Shown here: one piece after another, positions 1-10,416 of the stretch
How the letters are laid out: every line of letters starts with the position of its first letter
Position numbering within the stretch: position 1 is the first letter of the stretch
NCBI GenBank assembly: GCA_016647705.1
Contig: CM028333.1
Span: 24,608,243-24,672,242, forward strand
Length of the DNA stretch: 64,000 bases
Direction: 5' to 3'
Source of the DNA: Eucommia ulmoides
Lineage: Eukaryota > Streptophyta > Magnoliopsida > Garryales > Eucommiaceae
Translations under genes and position numbers: made by a program
Notes under the pieces: model-generated
Databases searched by the model: none
What the model was told of the DNA's origin: nothing
Seen by the model: the letters and a program-made list of their open reading frames with translations, nothing else

Positions 1-237
1 CTAGATTAGTTTTCTAATCAAGTTATGAAGGAGGGCAGGTAGGAGAGCAATGCAAACAGGAAGGCAACACAAACAGTCAATCAAATAACAACGCAACAGT
101 ACCACACAAAATCAAGAAAATCAAGAACCCCATATTTTTTTGTAAAAAAGAGAGTGGGGGCTACATTGCTAAAAGAAAAGAAGAAAAAAACAAAAGTAAG
201 AACAGAGAAGACTGTTCTTAAGAACAAAAATGATTGT

Positions 238-275
<38 letters not shown>

Positions 276-313
276 ATTTTCTCATTCATCATAAACCAAG
301 GCTGAAAGGGGCT
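1..313. other. AT-rich flank, nothing recognised
   Basis: No supported gene. Contains a run of about 31 A at 242-272. It is the downstream flank of the minus-strand ORF that ends at 314. Confidence 0.4.
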
Positions 314-775
314 TCATTCCGACACCGGAGAAGCAGGTGAACCTAGACCTTTCGAATCTGAGTTGGAGAAATAGAAGGAATGATCCTCATACTTATTAAT
401 CTTATTGATCAGGTTAAAAATCTTGGCCCTTTCTGCTTCGTTCTTCTCTACGAGTTTGTCCCGCTTCGCCATGACAGTGTTGGTGAAAAGCTTATGATAG
501 TTGAATTCGGTGGGTAAGTCACGCTTGCTTCTTTTGATCTTCTTTAGTTCTTTCCTAAGTTTATAGAGGTGAAAGATTGCTTGGAAATGCGATGCTTCCA
601 TGACCAAAAAAATAGCAGTGGTTTCCTCTAGGGCACAAAGATGAGGATAATCCTCCATGGCGGTCTTTGTCTCCAGCATTAGAGAATGGAAATGATCTCC
701 CAATTCTATTCCATGTAATCTTTTAGAATAAATTGTTTCGAAGGAAGAAGGTTTCGTCCATGAAGTGGACGCCAT
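314..775 (-). CDS. Unrecognised 153-aa basic/helical protein
   Basis: An open single-exon frame read leftward. The frame opens at 817, but I prefer the ATG at 775 (start MASTSWTK) because the 14 residues before it are leader-like and AT-rich. The product is hydrophilic. It has a central Lys-rich helix-prone stretch (about residues 70-85, with KKIKRSK) and another charged segment (DKLVEKNEAERAKI) before a Ser-rich tail. I see no signal peptide or membrane span in the preferred form. A TATA-like TATTTAAA lies about 108 bp upstream at 883-890, followed by a pyrimidine-rich stretch that would suit a plant 5' UTR. I do not recognise the family. It lies among transposon debris and next to an LTR element that starts at 987, so it may be an accessory ORF of an older transposon rather than a host gene. 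The frame is intact, unlike its neighbours. Confidence 0.4.
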   Translation of the reverse strand: MASTSWTKPSSFETIYSKRLHGIELGDHFHSLMLETKTAMEDYPHLCALEETTAIFLVMEASHFQAIFHLYKLRKELKKIKRSKRDLPTEFNYHKLFTNTVMAKRDKLVEKNEAERAKIFNLINKINKYEDHSFYFSNSDSKGLGSPASPVSE

Positions 776-881
776 GAATGTAGTTTGTGTGAAAAGAAAT
801 AAGAAAAAGATACTCAAGAAAATAAGATTGAAGCAAAAGAAAGCTTTTGAAGTTGTGAAGACTTATCAATGCTTGGCCTGG

Positions 882-890
882 CTTTAAATA
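882..890 (-). promoter_or_regulatory. TATA-like box upstream of the 153-aa ORF
   Basis: On the minus strand this reads TATTTAAAG, about 108 bp before the ATG at 775. It leaves room for a 70-80 nt leader. Position and sequence fit a plant TATA box; activity is inferred. Confidence 0.35.
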
Positions 891-986
891 GCCAGACGAT
901 TGAAGGGAAAAATAAACTGAAACGTCGAAAAAGTATGCATTAAATGTACGAGTGACGTATGCTAACAAAAGATGTACCACGATTCC

Positions 987-2344
987 TGATAGGTGTAACT
1001 TACCTCTCTATTTCCAAAACAAACTTGTTAGTTTTTTAGTATGTTTAGTACGTTTTAATACGTTTATATTATTTTTGATATAAATCAGGTGTGTGGGGTG
1101 AAAAGGGATGAAAACGGATCAATAACAATCAAATCGGATCAAGAACAGTGGAAAAAGAGCAAAGAGGGCAAAATTCAGAACAGCAACCCACCGCCACAGC
1201 GGTCAATATGCAGAGAAGGTCATTTTGTTGCAGGAAGCCCACCACCACGGCGGCGAAACAACAGGATGTTTTCTGATCCCACCGCCGAGGCCGTGACCCC
1301 AACCGACAAACCAATGCCGCGGTGGTCACTCTGCACCAGATTTAGATATTATTTTGATATTTTAGAATATTTTGTTCCCTATTTCTTCTCCTCTCCTCTT
1401 CCATTCATCCATTAGACCTCACAAGATATTAGAGGCATATTTTGAGAGGATTTTGGGGAGCTCAACCAATTCCAAAAGAGAATAACATGTTGCGAAGAAG
1501 GAAAAGCGATCTCAGAACGGTTTTAGCTTCAAATCTTCGGACTACGGCTAGTTTCTCTCATTTCTTTATTTATTTATTAACTTTAGATTATGGTTTGAGC
1601 ATGTTTAGCTCGTTATTAATTGTATATATGGTTATGGCCGTTAGCTAAACATGGATTGTCTTAAGGATTAATAATATTTATGAAAATGTTGTTTGTTTGA
1701 GTTTGTGTTTCGTTAATGGTTGTTCTTCGCTATTCTGATTGTGTTTAGCAGTTTGTCATGATTATAATGCTTGTTATGATATAGTGAGAAATTGTGGTTT
1801 GACACTCGGGAGAGGTAACCCCGAATTCGGACTAGGGTAAACACAACGCGATGATCCAATAACCCGGGAGAGAGTTGGAAAGTGTGCAATTAATGATGTT
1901 GGGGCGAGACTCATGTGACCTAGTGTCGTTAAGACGTTGAGGGGGACTTCTTCATTGATGCAAAGTCGCATATTCACTCGTCTTACACTCGGGAGAGGTG
2001 GCGAGTGAGTTACGAACCGAGATTGTCGGATAAGTCGAACACCGTTAACGTAAACTAAAATAAAATCAAACGCATTTAAGTAAATGAATTTAATTCCTAC
2101 GCAATCTACTTCTCTTAATCATCTCATAGAAATATTAGTATAATTAGATTAATTAACTTAGTATTAGTATTTATTAATTAAACACATTTTTATCTCCTAG
2201 ATAAATTAGGTTATGACAATTACGGTACTCGATAATAATCTCAACTAATCCCTGTGAACACGATACCATTACTCTCTTGATCTATACTAAAACTTGACCC
2301 ATACACTTGCGGTGAAAGTGGCGTGCGTTAATTATGTGCCACCA
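987..2344 (+). repeat. 5' LTR of the gag-remnant element
   Basis: Aligns by eye with 4937-6328 from the TGATAGGTGTAA start through the conserved phrase TACACTCGGGAGAGGT to the CACCA end. Contains GC-rich palindromic units at about 1188-1322. Confidence 0.85.
1188..1322. repeat. GC-rich palindrome array in LTR U3
   Basis: A cluster of units of the type CCACCGCC..GGCGG in otherwise AT-rich DNA. Counterparts lie at 5150-5308 in the other LTR and in the related elements. Confidence 0.55.
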
Positions 2345-2350
2345 AGGTTT

Positions 2351-2368
2351 TGGCTCCGTTGCCTAGGA
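2351..2368 (+). promoter_or_regulatory. Primer-binding site, tRNA-Asp type
   Basis: TGGCTCCGTTGCCTAGGA agrees at 15 of 18 positions with the complement of the plant tRNA-Asp 3' end, six bases after the LTR's terminal CA. This primer is typical of the Athila branch. Confidence 0.75.
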
Positions 2369-2489
2369 TTGGTTTTTAGATTATTATAGATATTGTGAGT
2401 AAATGACCCGATTTTACTTTAGGCATTTCTTTTGTTTATAATTTTTATTTTGTAGTTTTGTTTTTATTTCTTATGCAGAGTACTTTAAG

Positions 2490-3379
2490 ATGTTAGATCG
2501 ACAAGTATTGATGCATTTATTTCAACGGGATTCCGAGCCATTTTATAGTGCTTGGGATCGATACAAGGAATTGCTACTTCAATTTCCGAACCATGATTTC
2601 CTGAGGGAATGTCAACAACTGAATTTTCTCAACGGGTTATAAGCCGCAACCAGAAATTAGGTAGAATTAGGAAATAATACCTCCCATTTCTAGGACCTAA
2701 CCGCGGACAAAGCCATTTGGTCATTGAAGGAAATGGTGGCCTATGATTATCAGAGTTGGAATTATTCACCAAGTCACAAAGCTTGGAGAATAGTTTCAAC
2801 ACTACAGCGCCATGGATTGACATTTCGGATCAAGATGACAAGTCTTCCCCTGCCTTAGAAGACACGTTCGCTATAGTTATGGGGAAAACTCAGAGACCCT
2901 TGAGGGTGACGCATGACCGGATCAATGAGCACGAGGATCATCTTGATTATATCGAGACGGTCTGTACTGCAATCGATATGATCATAACGTCTCTTCAGAC
3001 GCAAATTGGTCAACTTATCCGCTTGATTGAGGCTGAGTCAGAGACGATGGCACTGAGAAATGAACAAGCCACATATAAATGTGAAATCCACTAGGAGGAA
3101 CTAGAAATGAGCGGAAAAAGCTGCAAACTATCAATCCCAGACGATCATATCTACAAGGATCCGATGTGGTTTTCTTGTCCTTCACCGCCTTTAGCAACGT
3201 CCTTTCATGCCCCTCAAGTACATGAGCTGGTGAGGAATGCTGTTGAAAGCTTAAGCCGAGTAGAGCAATATCTCACCAGTCTTGAGGGCATATTAAACCA
3301 AGACCCGTACGTGATTTTATTTGACATGTACTACGAGCAGAAGCCGCTCTTTGACGAGCACTTTGGCGTGTCAGGCTAA
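2490..3379 (+). pseudogene. gag remnant (Retrotrans_gag-like)
   Basis: Fragment of the capsid-type gag protein that packages retrotransposon RNA. The first 50 codons (2490-2642) carry the gag core signature FYSAWDRYKELL, then stop. Later open stretches at 2756-3094 and 3107-3379 correspond to the gag C-terminal region; the first has a helix resembling the one at about 19850-19980 in the larger element (NRLNKHE.. there, DRINEHEDHL here). Stops and frame changes break the reading frame, and no zinc knuckle, protease or polymerase follows. Translation is unlikely to give a working gag. Confidence 0.65.
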
Positions 3380-4936
3380 CGATCATAAACTAAGCACTTC
3401 TTGGGAGGCAACCCAAGGAAAAAAATAAGTTAAATTCGTCACAGCCGACTTGATTAGGAGGTGAGATTCTCTTGCCTCCCAAGTACGTGTTTTAAACCCC
3501 CTTCTTCATTATCATACTATATGTTGTCATTGGGATCGCTGATAGGTCATTTTGGGCAGTGCCTGTGTTACGTTGGTGGTGATGTGTAATATGTTTTAAT
3601 TTATGTTTTAGTTGTAGTTTATGTTTTACTGTTTTTATCGTGTCCATGTTTGTTTAGGATAGTTATTGTTATGTGCTGAGTTTTGACTTCATCTGGGCCA
3701 TTACCTGATGATGAGTCTATCCCCTGATTGTTTATTAAGGTCGAGTGTAAAGCTCATTCATGTGTGTTCTGTGTGCTTAACGTATCGTTTTAGTAAAATT
3801 TATTGTAGATCCTAAATACATGAGCACATAAACTCAATATAACACTATCTAATTGATTTGAAAACATTTGTCCATGACCCAAATTCATGACAATAGGGAT
3901 TCTAAAACTTGATTTGGAGGAAATTTGAGGCGAAATCCTAGGTAAGGTAGTTCAGGAGATATGATTTAGGCAGTCATTTTTTTGCTTGAGCCTTTTAAGT
4001 TTACCTTGATATATTATTATCCCTTGTTACCCTGTCGAAGGCTAATAGCCGTTTCAATTCTGAACACTTAACTAATACCATAGCCCATTGAACTTTTTCG
4101 AAACCTATATCGCTAAACCAAAGGCACAATATGAGTGAATCAAGTTAGCATTTGTTATGCTACTTGATGTGAGTGGTTGGATTTTAGGTGAGCTATTAAT
4201 TGGTTTGGTATTCGAGTCCTCACTTTTCATTTTTCCTTCATATTTCATACACCCCTTAAATTGTACAAATCAAATAAGTTTGCGGGTGTGTTTGTTTGGG
4301 AAAACAAAACTATGTAAATATAGTTTGATTCCAGTTTAATTTGACAAGTGAGTACGGTGTTCTTAATATATCTTCAAGGTTGTTTCAATTTTATCTGTGG
4401 GGTTTCGAGTATGAGAGTGCCAAGCAATATGCCTTGGGTAACGTTAAGTAAATAACGTTAACCCGTTTTCTCTTCCAATTTACCCTTGGCTATGTTCCTT
4501 AACCGAACCAAGACCTATTGATCTTTTTGAATCTCCAAGCCTACATTAGTGGAGAATAGAGCCCGAGTCAGGCATATGAATTCCCTATACCTTTATGGTT
4601 TAAGTCATGAATTTTATTGAGTGATAATCCCATCTACTCATAGTTGTATATTTGAGTTTTAACATACACACTCTGATAGGATCTAGAATGACGCTTACTA
4701 TTATTGAACGTTGAAATTCTAGAACACCACATAGTGTGATTTATGCTTAAACTCGATAGGATTGGGGGCCGATGAGAGAAAATCATTTGGCCGGTAGATG
4801 ATATTCAAAACTTGCACATTTTTGTTTTTAGTATTTTTCATTTTTAGTTTTTAATTTCATAAGTAGTTGTTATATTTTCTTGTATTGTGCGGGTCTTTTG
4901 CTAAAGGACTAGCAAAATTCCAAGTTTGGGGGTATT
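3380..4936 (+). other. 3' non-coding domain of Athila-like element
   Basis: No coding potential supported. It begins with the phrase CTTGGGAGGCAACCCA-like at about 3400 and ends in the polypurine tract. Stretches around 3897-3990 and 4139-4936 recur at 9595-10416 and at 27000-28133 in the two other Athila-like elements, so this domain is conserved across the lineage despite lacking an ORF. Confidence 0.6.
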
Positions 4937-6328
4937 TTATAGGTGTAATTTACCTATCTATTTTCAAACCGAACTTATTAGTTTTCAAGTATGTTTAGTA
5001 CGTTTTAATACGTTTATATTCTTTTTGGTATAAATCAAGTGTGTGGGGGTGAAAAGAGATGAAAACGGATCAATAACGATCAAATTGGTTCAAGAACGGT
5101 GGAAGAATGGTGGGAAAAGAGCAAAGAGGGAAAAATTCAAAATAGCAGCCCACCGTCATGGCATCCAAACCACCGCCGCGGCGGTCAATATGCAGAGAAG
5201 TCCATTTTGTTGCTGAAAGCCCACCGCCAAGGCAATGAAACAACAGGATGTTTTCTGATCTCTCCACCGAGGCCGTGACCCTAGTCGACATCCCATCGTC
5301 GCGGTGATTACTCTATACCAGATTTAGATATTATTTTGATATTTTAGGATATTTTGTTCCTCATTTCTTCTCATCTCTTCTTCCATTCGGCCATTAGACC
5401 TCATAAGATATTAGAGGCATATTTTGAGAGGATTTTGGGGAGCTCAACCAATTCCAAAGGAGAAGAACACGTTGCGAAGAAGGAGAAGCGATCTCGAAAT
5501 GGTTTTGGCGTCAAATCTTTAGACTACAGCTAGTTTCTCTTATTTCTTTCTTTATTTCTTAACTTTGGATTATGGTTTGAGCATGTTTAGCTTGTTATTC
5601 ATTGTATATATGGTTATGGACGTTAGCTAAACAGGGATTATCTTAGGGATTAATAATATTTATAAAAATGTTGTTTGTTTGAGTTTGTGTTTCGTTAATG
5701 GTTGTTCTTCGCTATTCTGATTGTGTTTATCGATTTGTCATGATTATTATGCTTGTTATTATATATTGAGAAATCGGGGTTTGACACTCAGGAGAGGTAA
5801 CCCCGAATTCGGATTAGGGTAAATACAACGCGACGATCCAATAGCCTAAGAGGGAGTTGGAAAGTGTGCAATCAATGACGTTGGAGCGAGACTCATGTGA
5901 CCTAATGTCGTTAAGACAGTGAGGGAGACTTCTTCGTTGACGCGAAGTCGCATATTCACTCGTCTTACACTCAGGAGATATGGCGAGTGAGTTTACAAAC
6001 CGAGATTATCGGATAAGTCGAACGCCGTTAATGTAAACTAAAACAAAATCAAACGCATTTAAGTAAATGAAGTTAATCTCTAGGCAATCTACTTCCCTTA
6101 ATCATCTCATAGTAATATTAGTATAATTAAATTAATTAACTTAGTTTTAATATTTATTAATTAAACACATTTTTATCACCTAGATAAAATTAGATTATGA
6201 CAATTACGGTACTCGACAATAATCTCAACCAATCCCTGTGAACACGATACCCTTACTCTCCTGATCTATACTAAAACTTTACCCATACACTTGCAGTGAA
6301 AGTGGCGTGCGTTAATTACGCGCCACCA
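4937..6328 (+). repeat. 3' LTR of the gag-remnant element
   Basis: Second copy of the LTR at 987-2344. Its first bases are TTATAGG rather than TGATAGG. It follows the polypurine tract directly and ends CGCCACCA. Confidence 0.85.
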
Positions 6329-6463
6329 ATTACCACAAGCACACATTTGGGATTAGAATAATGGCTACTGTTTAAATCCAAATCATGATGATAAAATATT
6401 ATCATTACCAAAAATTAATTACAGACATGAAAAGATGAAGTTGAAAAGACATCAAGGCAGTTT

Positions 6464-8946
6464 TCAGAGGGTAGTGCTTCGATCAGTGAAATTTGGTTGA
6501 TCTGATGTCAGCGTGGCAGCAGCATCAGCTAGTAGAACTTGATCAGGAAGTGGAGTTGAGCTTTCTACTGGCACCTCGGTAGCCGATGAGGGCAGGATCT
6601 CTTTAACCTCGGTGATCTATTCTTCGCCCTCCTCAGCATTTTCTCCTTCTGGCTCATCTTCGAGCTCGTCCGCCAAGAAAGAAAGGTCTAAGTTAGGAAA
6701 TTCTTTTGATACCCTCCTCTGACAGTAGGAAAATCCAACCTTCTGGAGCTTCTTGGATTCACCCTGGAACATAGCCTAGAGGTTTTCGATATCTTGCTCA
6801 GATTGTTTAGCCTTAGCTGACAGCTCGGCCACTAGCATCTCCACATCTTGCCTTTGATCAGTAGACTTCAGTTTCTCCTGGTTCAACTCAACTGTCAAGC
6901 GATCTTTCTCAGCTTGCAACTGCTGGAGAGCAGACTCTTTCTCATAAAGAGTGTCGTCTTTGGCCAGAAGGGTGGCATCCTTAGCTTTGAGGTCAACATT
7001 TTTTTTATCAATAATTAAGCGAGTTGAGCTGATCTCCTCAGTCAAAAAATTAACATCATCCCTCAAGGATGAGCAATCTTCTCTCATGGAAGTAATCTCT
7101 ATCCTGAGCCCACTGTTCTTCGAGTAATAGAGTTCATTTCTTTTCTACAAAACCTCTTGTTGCTCATTAGTAGAGCGCAACTCTAATTCAAATCTCTCTT
7201 AGGAAGATCTCGTCAATGCAAGGTCCATCGCTAGACTAAGCTTCTCATTTTCCAAGGCACGATTCTTTTCTTCCAACTTGCTGAATTCCGTCAACTGGTG
7301 CATAAGTTGGGCATCCAACTCATTTGTGTCTTCGGTACAATTGACTATAGCAGAAGACATGTGCATACACTATAACGGTAAAGCAAGCAATACAGAATTA
7401 ACCAGCAGCTAGGAGAAGTAGAAAAATGAGTTAAAAGTTACAAAAATACCTGGAGAAGCACACAGATTATCATTCGGAATAGTTCGGCCTTGTTTCATCC
7501 CTCAGTCCTCTCATTGTTCTTTTCCCAGGGCCTCTAATACAAAAATTTGATAGCGTTGTCAAAAATGGCACAGCGACCAGGGACAGAGGGTTCAACCTCT
7601 TTAATAAGCTATCACATTTTTCGCTTGGATATACCATGCCCACTAGAGGTTCTATGGCTTGTAGCAGGTGCTGGAGAATATTAGAGATTAATGGAAGGGG
7701 GCTCAACAATAGGAAGGTCAGCTAGAATATCTGCCTCCCTCACAGTAGGTTCTAGCTCACTGACCTCTGGTGGGGTAGGAGGCGAAATTGGGGGGACTAT
7801 CACTTAAATCACCCTACACCTACGAATACTTAAAGGTTGGGAGTCGTCGTCAGATTCGATAGCAGTAGGCTGAGGAGGTGGATTAATAGTAGGCTGAATA
7901 GCGGGGTGAGCTACTTGGGTGACCTCTAACTGAGCGGAGGGCACTATAGGATGGTGAGTTTCTAGTCTTACAGTAGTAGCAGTGGTGGTCTAGGATGACG
8001 ATTGCCCAGTAGTCCTAGTAGGCTTCTTCACAAACCGCTTTCGCTTCTTGGTTCCAAGTTACAGCTCAGCCAATGCATTAAATCTTGACAGGTCCATTTT
8101 CGGTCTGATGAATAGATGATAAGTTAGGACTTTGTACGAGTGCTCTGCTGGGATCAGCAACCTCCTTAACTCTCCTTCAATTCTGGCTGTAAGGCCAAGG
8201 CTTTTGCAAGCTTTATAACTTGCATTAAAAACCCCAGACAAAATATTTAAACCACTTGAACAAAATTTCAGAAGAAATAGAAACGTTAAGAGGATAATAG
8301 GGGAAAATTACTTAGGGTATTGAAGTACCTCGGTACAACAGAGGGTTTCCCCACTTCATTAGGAGAGAACTCCCAATCACCAGAGAAAAAAAGATACCAC
8401 TGTTGCCAGTCCCTTACTTTAACTAGAAGATCGGTGAGTAAAGAAAATTTATTGGGGGAAAGAATAATAATAATATCTCCCAAGATTGGTGTGGAATTTG
8501 AGCTATTCTATGCACATTATTGTATCTACGAAGAGAGGTGTTTCATTTACTTGAGCCAGGGCAATGGCTCCCATGATTTGGTGAAAACTATTTACGGTTA
8601 ATTGGGCAGAGGTTATTTCTAATTGACGAAATAGATTACGGAGTAATGGAGAAAAATGAAAAGTGAGTCCATACTCGAACATCCACGAAAAAAAGGCATA
8701 TTTTATCCTCCGTACCATCGAAGGGACGTTCATCTTCAGACAGAACCCTAATTGACACCGAAAAAGGAATGCCGAATTTTTCCCTAAATGGCACAAGTCA
8801 TTCCTGGGAAAACTTGCTTGCACCATGATCCCCTTACTTTTTGAGGGATTAGAGGGCTGAGCAGCCTGATCCATCGTCGTCCATTCCGTAATGGGATTGG
8901 ACGACGAACCAGCCTTAGTAGGACTGTTCAATTGACTCAAAGACAT
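6464..8946 (-). pseudogene. Decayed transposon-associated coiled-coil gene (Transposase_28-like)
   Basis: Reading leftward from an ATG at 8946 (MSLSQLNSPTKAG) one meets, in order: a domain with GLTFHFSPLLRNLFRQLEIT and AQLTVNSFHQIMGAIALAQ (about 8720-8530), a segment FFSGDWEFSPNEVGKPSVVP (about 8400-8330), a linker rich in Pro, Thr and Ser (about 8050-7750), a long heptad-like coiled coil (about 7360-6776; ORF 6776-7087 is its cleanest part), and an acidic tail (about 6720-6600). This order is that of plant proteins annotated as 'putative gypsy type transposon' (Pfam PF04195). Frame changes may be introns or decay, but several stops inside otherwise matching segments (for example TAG just before 6776 and in the acidic tail) favour a pseudogene. 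The function of the family is unknown. Confidence 0.6.
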
Positions 8947-9235
8947 CTTATGGTAGAACAAGAAGCAATCAAAAATATAGAATATGAAGAAAAAGTTACA
9001 CAACTGAAGGATCAAAGGAAGACGAGAACTTATACGAAATGGAAGTGATCTTTTGTCTCTCTTCTCTTTAATCGTCACGAAAGTTAGGAGGACAAATGAT
9101 AGGGAAAAACTCTCACTCATAACTGATATAGGCGCGGAGCCACAAATGGGTTGAATTGGATCTAAAATCCTATCCGAAGCAAACAAATCCATTGGGTTAT
9201 CTGGGCCAAAGAATAACGAGTTCAATGGGGCAGAG
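8947..9235. other. Upstream flank of the coiled-coil pseudogene
   Basis: The minus frame stays open to 9225 but is Phe/Leu-rich and looks like non-coding leader. Ends at the next LTR element. Nothing else recognised. Confidence 0.35.
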
Positions 9236-10416
9236 TGATACGTGTAAATTACTCATATATTTCCAAACTGAATTTGTTAGTTTTCGAGTACCTTTATAGT
9301 TATTTTTATATGTTTTAATATGTTTTTATTCTTTTTGTATTAAAACAGGTACGTGGGGTGAAAAGGTATGAAATCGGAGCATAAACGATCAATTTGTATC
9401 GAGAACGGTGAAAAAATGAGCAAGATGGCAAGATTCTGCAAACAAGCCCATTGCCGCGGTAGTGAAGATGCTGAGAAGCACAAAATGTTGCTGACTACCC
9501 TTGGCCTAGGCAGAAATTCCACCGCCTAGGCAAAAATCCAGTAGAAAGTTTTCCACAGCCACCGCTGACTCCACCGCCTAGGCACAAATTTGAGAGAATC
9601 AAGTTAGCAATTGCAAATTCTACTTGAAGTGAGTAGTTGGATTAGGGAGAAATTTATGTTGGTTCGGTATTTGAGTACTCACTTGTCATTTTTTCGTTCG
9701 TATTTCATACGCCCCTTCAATTGTAACAATCGAATGAGTTTGGGGGTGTGTTCGTTGAAAAAAAAAAAATCAAGTGTACATACGGTTTTTATTTTCTGTT
9801 TATTTTTTACAAGTGAGTACGTTGGTCTTAATAGATTGTTCGGGGTTGTTTCAATTATATCTATGGGGTTTCGAGAGTGAGAAAGAGCCAAGCATGTGCC
9901 TCGGGTATCGTCACGTTAACAACGATTAACCTATTTTGTATTTTCGATATACCCGTGGCCATTATTCCAAAACCGAACCAAGCCCTATTGATCTTCATGA
10001 ACCTCCGAGTCTACATTAGTGGAGAATAGATCTCAGGTCAGGCATATGGATTCCCTATACCTTAAAGGTTTTAGTCATGAACTATATTTAGGGATAATCC
10101 CATCTAATCAATTGATAGTAGTATATTTTGAGTATAATCACATACACTTAAATAGGATCTAAAATGGTGCTTACTATTTTTGAACGTTGAAATTCTAGAA
10201 CATCAAATGGTGTGATTTATGCTTGAACTTGATAGGATTAGGGGCCGATGAGGGAAAAATCTTTCGGCCGATAGATGATAATCAAAACTTACACATTTTT
10301 GTGTTTAGTATTTTTCGTTTTTAGTTTTCAATGTCTTAATTAGTTTTTATATTTTCTTGTATTGTTTGGGTATTTTTCTCGAGGACTAGCAAAATTCAAA
10401 GTTTGGGGATATTTGA

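Larger units (their letters stand above)
987..6328 (+). mobile_element. Non-autonomous Athila-like LTR retrotransposon (gag remnants only)
   Basis: Two similar LTRs (987-2344 and 4937-6328) flank a 2.6-kb internal region. A primer-binding site matching tRNA-Asp follows the left LTR after a short spacer, and a polypurine tract (AGTTTGGGGGTA, 4923-4934) precedes the right LTR. The left LTR starts TGATAGG and both end CACCA. The flanking 5-mers ATTCC (982-986) and ATTAC (6329-6333) agree at 4 of 5 positions and may be a decayed target duplication. Only gag fragments survive; protease, RT and integrase are absent, so the element cannot move by itself. Its 3' non-coding domain (about 3890-4930) is closely related to that of the larger element at 17058-29554, suggesting one lineage. 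Ty3/gypsy, Athila branch, is inferred from the primer site and gag. Confidence 0.8.

Noticed and set aside
242..272. Long A run as a possible LINE or SINE tail
   Set aside because: No retroposon body or target duplication is visible, and such runs are common across this window.
987..6328. Target duplication TACCAC on both sides (975-980 and 6331-6336)
   Set aside because: It would leave six unexplained bases before the LTR's TG start; the adjacent ATTCC/ATTAC pair fits the usual 5-bp size better, although imperfectly.
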